Assembly: GCA_032718475.1 (NCBI GenBank)
Contig: JAUCBJ010004312.1
Span: forward strand, 1 to 21,734
Origin: Nemertoderma westbladi
Lineage: Eukaryota > Xenacoelomorpha > Nemertodermatida > Nemertodermatidae
Direction: 5' to 3'
Length of the DNA: 21,734 nucleotides
The position numbers and the translations under genes were made by a program. How positions within the stretch are numbered: position 1 is the first letter of the stretch; each line of letters begins with the position of its first letter. This document shows, in pieces, positions 16,099 through 21,734 of this stretch. Under the pieces are notes generated by a model. It searched no databases. It worked only from the letters and a program-made list of their open reading frames with translations, and was not told the origin of the DNA.

Positions 16099-18019
16099 TC
16101 TACTACTACTACTACTAAGATCGGCATGCTGCATTGCAGCTGCATTTTTAAGAATGCTGTGCCGGCTTGTCAACAAAATTGCACCGCCACAACCCCCTAT
16201 CACCCATGACATTTGCTAGATCATCCGCATCTTTAAGGCCAGTGTCCTTTAAGATGCGTCTCAAGAAAGTCATGGGATGTCCACCATGCTTATTCGCTCC
16301 ATGAGTCTGCCAAAGTACAAGATTATGCACTGGCTGGTCCTCACGGCGAAAGCAATGTCCTGCAAAGCGGAGGCGATTTTGTTCTAGTGTCAAGCTTGGG
16401 GGAACCAATGAGACACCTCCAATGTTATATAGTGTCTGGTTGGAGATGTGTGCATTGTACTTGACACAATGAACCCGGCGTAGCATTCTTGTGAATGTGC
16501 CATCCAGAGATTTGGTGTCCTCAGCAGTTAGAGCCCAGCATGGACTCCCGTAGAGGAGTACTGGAACTACTGCTGCTCTAAATAATCGGACCTTAAGTTT
16601 CCGATTAATTCTAGGTGACTTCCAAATCCTGGAAAGCCTATTCAAGGCTGCCCATGCCTTTCCCTTACGTATTCGAAGGTCCTCACCTGACTTCCGGATC
16701 CATGATCCCAGGTAACAGAAGTCGTCCACATGCTCAAGCATACCATCCTTTGAGCTTATGCTCATCCGATCAGAGACTTGCTGAGGACTTTCAAAGTTAA
16801 CTGTCAGAATTTTGGTCTTTCTGGAGTTAATAAAAAGACCAACACTAGAAGCAGCATGTTCTAATGAGCTGAGGAGCCGTTGGGCTCCCTCTAATGATTC
16901 TGAGAGTACTCCTAAGTCATCAGCAAAGTCTAGATCAGTTAGGTACTTGGCAGGATTTCCTCGACTTCTGGAGCCAGTAGGTGGAGTTATCATCACCCCA
17001 TCATCATTATGATGATCTCAGGACATGCGTAGAACATAGTCAACCACAATAATGAACAAGAATGGTGCAAGTGTGTCTCCTTGGAGGACGCCCCATAACA
17101 CTTCTAATGGTTCTGTGTCACCGTCAACAGTAGACACAAATGTTGTCGAACCGGCGTATACTGATCTGATTGCTGCAATAATTTCATCAGGAATCCCATA
17201 TAATGAAAGTATGCTGAACATACGTGACCGAGAGACTGAATCAAAGGCCTTGAAGAAGTCAACAAAGATAACAGCCAGATGCCTGTCTTTCTTTTTTGAT
17301 AATTCTTCAATTATCCTTCTAAGTGCCAAAATGGGCTCCATGGTCCCACGACCTTTACGGAACCCATTATGATTTCCACGGAGCAGTCTCTCAATGGGAT
17401 CCCTGATGCGATTTAATAGAATCCTATTGTATAGCTTTGCAGCAATCGAGATCAATGAGATTCGCCGAAAAGAACCATAGAGTGTTAGGTTGCCCTTCTT
17501 GGGAACTGGCACCAACTTATTTGTTTTCATTTCTTGTGGGACTCTTGTTGTTCGGTACATGTCTACTATGATGGGATAGATGAGCTTTAAACACTCAGGT
17601 ATTTTAAAGACCTCAGGGGGAACACCATCTACTCCACTGGCACGATTGGTCTTAATGCTCTGTGCAGCAGCCTTCACTTCTGCAAAGGAGATATCGCCAA
17701 TGGGAATATCTGGGAGTACAGACTCAGACACTTTTACTTCTATAAAGTTATCAGGCAATACCCTGTCATTATTGAGGAGCTTTTCAAAGTGGGCTTTCCA
17801 ACCATTTATGCGATCGGCTGGTGATTCAGCCTTAACCTTGGTGATTTTCCGCCCAGTAAGCAGATTGATCGATTTCCATGCCTGGGATGATTGCCTGCTG
17901 TCGTCAGCATCATTGATGGCATCAACCTGTTGGTTTATTAGCTCCTGTAGATTAACAGAGTACTGCCTGTTCAGGGACCTAGATGCAGCCTTAACTGCAT
18001 TCTTGGCCGCTGTAATGTC
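16099..18019 (-). mobile_element. 5'-truncated non-LTR retrotransposon with nearly intact RT region
   Basis: Covers the linker, RT domain, C-terminal region and 3' end of a LINE. The 3' end carries a trinucleotide tail (ctactactacta on the plus strand, TAG repeats on the element strand), a type of end seen in RTE-like elements. The 5' end stops near 18019, where similarity to copy A is lost. RT and C-terminal motifs resemble RTE/CFDP2-like proteins of invertebrates; the clade is a judgement from motifs only. It lies about 3.5 kb upstream of the P4HA-like gene, in the same orientation. Confidence 0.85.
16148..18018 (-). pseudogene. Reverse transcriptase ORF of the LINE, one in-frame stop
   Basis: Open in one frame from about 18018 to a stop at 16150-16148, except for a single TGA at 17020-17018. 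The first part has the linker (KAHFEKLLNNDRVLPDNF), RT fingers (NRASGVDGVPPEVFK), motif A (VIFVDFFKAFDSVSRSRMFS) and motif B (LQGDTLAPFLF). After the TGA come motif C (DLDFADDLGVLSES) and the C-terminal GHPMTFLRRILKD and DADDLANVMGDRGLWR segments. All three catalytic Asp are present. The endonuclease domain is lost by 5' truncation, so this copy cannot mobilise itself. One nonsense change over 1.9 kb points to a fairly young copy. Confidence 0.85.
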
Positions 18020-18287
18020 ACTAACATTTTTGTAGGTCCAGGAAGACTTCCAAAATATTTTAGATTAAGCGGCTTAGGGGTTCTTATCAAACTTTATAAG
18101 AGCTATAAATACTCAGCAATGAGTTATCAGTCCTGCGATAACTTGTATATACCGTTGCATCTCATATTAAGTACATGGTGGCTGAAGTATAGCAAATTAT
18201 GCACAATAGTATTCTAGTTGATACCCGCTCTAATTGGATGGTAGGAAGAGGCTAACCAATAATTAATTAAATTTAATATCTGATATG

Positions 18288-18645
18288 TGAGTTTTACTTG
18301 ACACAGTGAACACAACGTTCTTGTGTATGTGTGTGCCATCCAGAGATTTGGTGTCATCAACAGTTACAGACCAGCATGGACTCCCACTCCCATTAAGTTT
18401 CCGATATATTCTGCGTGAAATCAAAAAAATGGAAGACCCATTCAAAGCTGCCCATGCCTTTCCCTTGCGTATTCAAGGTCATCCTGAATTCCGTATCCAA
18501 GATCGCAGGTAACAGAAGTCGTCCACATGCTCAAGCATACCATCCTTTAGCTTATGATCATACCATGAGACATTTCTTGAGAACTGTCAAAAAGTGGGTG
18601 TTGTGGCAACAAGAGCAATACTAGAAGACCAATGCCTGCTCTAAT
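18288..18645 (-). mobile_element. LINE copy C, fragment with internal gaps
   Basis: Matches about 16460-16865 of the main copy (gccatccagagatttggtgt, gtcgtccacatgctcaagca and others) with small deletions, same orientation. It codes no intact domain. The 18020-18287 gap between it and the main copy shows nothing recognisable. Confidence 0.75.
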
Positions 18646-18923
18646 GTAAAGTAAAAAGTAAATTTTCTTCGGCCGCTAACCCAGGGATTACGCACAAAGT
18701 CTCACAACTTATTTCCAGTGCGGTCCCCCCAGAACTTTACTCCCCAGAGGAAACTCCAGTACTCATTTATCTACCACTTAAGGATGCAAGGCAGAGATAC
18801 GCCCTGGCTGGTCCCTTTAAAGCATTCGTACCGAAACGAAAACTGCCCTGGCCCATGTGGGTATCGAACCCATGACCTACGGGAGATGTGAATTCAATGC
18901 GACCACTACACCAAGGTGGAACC
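18643..18923 (-). mobile_element. SINE copy 2 with tRNA-derived head and intact Pol III boxes
   Basis: On the minus strand the head starts GGTTCCACCTTGG, with an A box TGGTGTAGTGG (18913-18903) and B box GGTTCGATACC (18870-18860), both perfect matches to the tRNA internal promoter pattern. A body of about 180 bp shared with SINE copy 1 follows, and a tail of TTTAC repeats. The acceptor-stem ends do not pair, so it is a SINE and not a tRNA gene. The short frame across it is not coding. Confidence 0.85.
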
Positions 18924-19632
18924 AAAAATAATGAACTGCGGATACAGTTGGGCGGGTACATTTATTGGAAAATCACAAAATACTGATACAGTATTGGCAA
19001 ACTCATAACTGACAGAATTGAGTGGCGAAGTTTTGTGAAATATATCTAAAGCTAGGCTCCAGACATCCTGTCGCCACTGTGGTAAGTTTTACCAAAATCA
19101 ATAAATAATTTATTTGAGAAATATGGAAATACCGAAAGGATAATATTACAATATGTAATTAATCAGGATTATATTATTGAGTAAGTACAAAGGAACGTTT
19201 CATTAGTACTGCGGTAACCCTGGTAACAAATCGGAATCGATGACCATTAAAGTTATTATCCCTGGATCAATTAATTAGCCCATTGTATCTCATTCATAAA
19301 GAGCTACACAAAAGCCACTGGGAATATCCACTCATTCCAAATAACCAATGTAAAAGTAAGGATTATTCCTCTCAAATAAATTAAATTTCGGTTGATATGT
19401 TAAAGTATAATTACTAAGGCCATTTAGTCAAATATTTCAGATTGAAAAAAAACCGAAGCTAAAAATAAAGTAACGAGTAAAAAATAGCGGTAACGAAACT
19501 ATTTTTATAAAAATAAATAATTATTTTCATAAATTTATTTCCGTACCCTTACACAGCTTACATTCCCCAATTGCAGCAATTAAAGGTAAAATACATACAT
19601 AGCATTAGCGGTGAAACTCGAGGATCTCTCAT
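18924..19632. other. AT-rich spacer, no gene seen
   Basis: Between the SINE and minisatellite array 2. No ORF, RNA gene or repeat is recognised. Confidence 0.6.
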
Positions 19633-21734
19633 ATGGTGAAGATCAGGCATTCCTTTAGGATACAGAGTGGAAGGGTTTACTGTGGAAGATCACCCATAGT
19701 CGTGAACATGCATTCCTTTAGGATACAGAGTGGAATGGTTTACTATGGAAGAACACCCATGGTGGTGAACAGGCATTCCTTTAGGAAACAGAGTGGAAGG
19801 GTTTACTATGGAAGATCACCCATGGTGGTGAACAGGCATTCCTTTAGGAAACAGAGTGGAAGGGTTCACTGTGTAAGATCACCAATGGTGGTGAACAGGC
19901 ATTCCTTTAGGAAACAGAGTGGAAGGGTTTACTGTGGAAGATCGGCCATGGTGATGAACAGGAATTCCTTTAGGAAACAGAGTGGAAGGGTTTACTGTGG
20001 AAGATCACCCATTGTGGAGAACAGACGTTCCTTTAGGAAACAGAGTGGAAGGGTTTACTGTGGAAGATCACCCATGGTGGTGAACAGACATTCCTTTAGG
20101 AAACAGAGTGTAAGGGTTTACTGTGGAAGATCACCCATTGTGGAGAACATGCATTCCTTTAGGAAACAGAGTGGAAGGGTTTACTGTGGAAGATCAGCAC
20201 CAAGGTGGTGAACAGGCATTCCTTTAGGAAACAGAGTGGAAGGGTTTACTGTGGAAGATCGGCCATGGTGGTGAACAGGCATTCCTGTAGGAAACAGAGT
20301 GGAAGGGTTTACTGTGGAAGATCACCCATGGTGGTGAACATGCATTCCTTTAGGAAACAGAGTGGAAGATCACCCATTGTGGAGAACAGGCATTCCTTTA
20401 GGAAACAGAGTGGAAGGGTTTCCTGTGTAAGATCACCCATGGTGGTAAACAGGCATTCCTTTAGGAAACAGAGTGGAAGCGTTTACCGTGGAAGATCACC
20501 CATTGTGGAGAACAGGCATTCCTTTAGGAAACAGAGTGGAAGGGTTTACTGTGGAAGATCCCCCATGGCGGTGAACATGCATTCCTTTAGGAAACAGGAT
20601 GGAAGGGTTTACTGTGGAAGATCCCCCATGGTGGTGATCAGGCATTCCTTTAGGAAACAGAGTGGAAGGGTTTACTGTGGAAGATCACCCATGGTGGTGA
20701 ACAGGCATTCCTTTAGGAAACAGAGTGGAGTGAAGTGTTTACTGTGGAAGATCACCCATGGTGGTGAACAGGCATTCCTTTAGGAAACAGAGTGGAAGGG
20801 TTTACTGTGGGAGATCACCCATGGTGGTGAACAGGCATTCCTTTAGGAAACAGAGTGGAAGGGTTTACTGTGGGAGATCACCCATGGTGGTGAACAGGCA
20901 TTCCTTTAGGAAACAGAGTGGAAGATCCCCCATGGTGGTGAACAGGCATTCCTTTAGAAAACAGAGTGGAAGGGTTTACTGTAGAAGATCCCCCATGGTG
21001 GTGAACAGGCATTCCTTTAGGAAACAGAGTGGAAGGGTTTACTGTGGAAGATCACCCATGGTGGTGAACAGGGATTCCTTTAGGAAACAGAGTGGAAGGG
21101 TTTACTGTGGAAGATCCCCCATGGTGGTGAACAGGCATTCCTTTAGGAAACAGGATGGAAGGGTTTACTGTGGAAGATCCCCCATGGTGGTGATCAGGCA
21201 TTCCTTTAGGAAACAGAGTGGAGGGGTTTACTGTGGAAGATCACCCATGGTGGTGAACAGGCATTCCTTTAGGAAACAGAGTGGAGTGAAGTGTTTACTG
21301 TGTAAGATCACCCATGGTGGTGAACAGGCATTCCTTTAGGAAACAGAGTGGAAGGGTTTACTGTGGAAGATCACCCATGGTGGTGAACAGGCATTCCTTT
21401 AGGAAACAGAGTGGAAGGGTTTACTGTGGAAGATCACCCATGGTGGTGAACAGGCATTCCTTTAGGAAACAGAGGGGAAGAGTTTACTGTGGAAGATCAT
21501 CCATGGTGGTGAACAGGCATTCCTTTAAGAAAAAGAGTGGAAGGGTGTACTGTGGAAGATCACCCATGGGAGTGAACAGGAATTCCTTTAGGAAACAGAG
21601 TGGAAGAGTTTACTGTGGAAAATCACCCATGGTGGTGAACAGACATTCCTTTACGAAACAGAGTGGAAGGGTTTACGATGGAAGATCACCCAAGGGGGTG
21701 AACAGGCATTCCTTTAGGAAACAGAGCGGAAGGG
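19633..21734 (+). repeat. 63-bp minisatellite, array 2 (about 33 units, runs off the window)
   Basis: Same unit as array 1, in the same orientation, for at least 2.1 kb. Most units are 63 bp. Length variants are a 48-bp unit lacking 15 bp (near 20360 and 20915) and a 67-bp unit with gtggagtgaagtg (20725 and 21281). The plus frame is open for three runs of about 192 codons and is broken each time by a stop change or by the 4-bp insertion. There is no start, promoter or splice context, so coding is unlikely. Units in the right half are more alike than those at the left edge. Confidence 0.95.
20595..21706 (+). repeat. 556-bp higher-order repeat inside array 2
   Basis: Diagnostic variants recur at one fixed distance: caggat at 20595 and 21151, gtgatca at 20634 and 21190, ggagtgaagtg at 20728 and 21284, each 556 bp apart. 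This equals seven 63-bp units plus one 48-bp and one 67-bp unit. It shows a nine-unit block duplicated as a whole. The right-hand limit of the second block is approximate. Confidence 0.75.

Noticed and set aside
16615-18035. Plus-strand ORFs over the LINE
   Set aside because: Antisense shadows of the reverse transcriptase frame.
18767-18961. Minus-strand 64-codon ORF
   Set aside because: Falls across the tRNA-derived head and body of the SINE and is not coding.

Overview
The window looks like nuclear DNA from an invertebrate animal. It is AT-rich, has GT-AG introns, and carries a spliced gene embedded in transposon remnants and minisatellites. The repeats (a non-LTR element with an endonuclease/RT ORF, a tRNA-headed SINE, a TTAA-flanked element, a TAA-flanked MITE) would suit a marine invertebrate such as a mollusc, but no repeat or gene fixes the phylum. 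There are no bacterial-type operons.

Only one cellular gene is supported. It runs right to left on the minus strand from an ATG at 12606 to a TAG at 1371, in eleven coding exons. I placed every splice junction by eye, and all phases agree, giving 1791 nt (596 codons plus stop). The product matches the alpha subunit of collagen prolyl 4-hydroxylase (P4HA) along its whole length: signal peptide, N-terminal dimerisation region, peptide-substrate-binding helical repeat domain, and C-terminal Fe(II)/2-oxoglutarate dioxygenase domain. The second iron His, the 2-oxoglutarate Lys and the four structural Cys are kept. The first iron-binding His of the HxD motif is Ser (S472). The protein may therefore be a folded but catalytically altered, or inactive, paralogue. 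It also has a Lys/Arg-rich C-terminal tail and an acidic/Lys-rich insertion in exon 5.

Layout from left to right: 1-1370 is 3' flank with a poly(A) signal. 1371-12606 is the P4HA-like gene. Its introns hold a piggyBac-like non-autonomous element (intron 9), the 3' end of a LINE and a 63-bp minisatellite array (intron 6), internally deleted copies of a second LINE family (intron 4), a MITE with 30-bp inverted repeats and three TGACGTCA palindromes (intron 2), and a 41-bp tandem repeat that duplicates the exon 1 splice donor (intron 1). 12607-12897 is the likely promoter. 12898-13150 is a SINE. 13151-16098 is mostly featureless AT-rich DNA with one possible decayed coding stretch. 16099-18019 is a 5'-truncated LINE with a long RT ORF broken by a single stop codon, followed by a further LINE fragment and a second SINE with intact Pol III boxes. 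From 19633 to the window edge is a second, larger array of the same 63-bp minisatellite, including a nine-unit higher-order repeat of 556 bp.

The most interesting points are the HxD-to-SxD change in an otherwise well-kept P4HA, and the minisatellite grown out of the exon 1 donor, which gives the gene several competing 5' splice sites.
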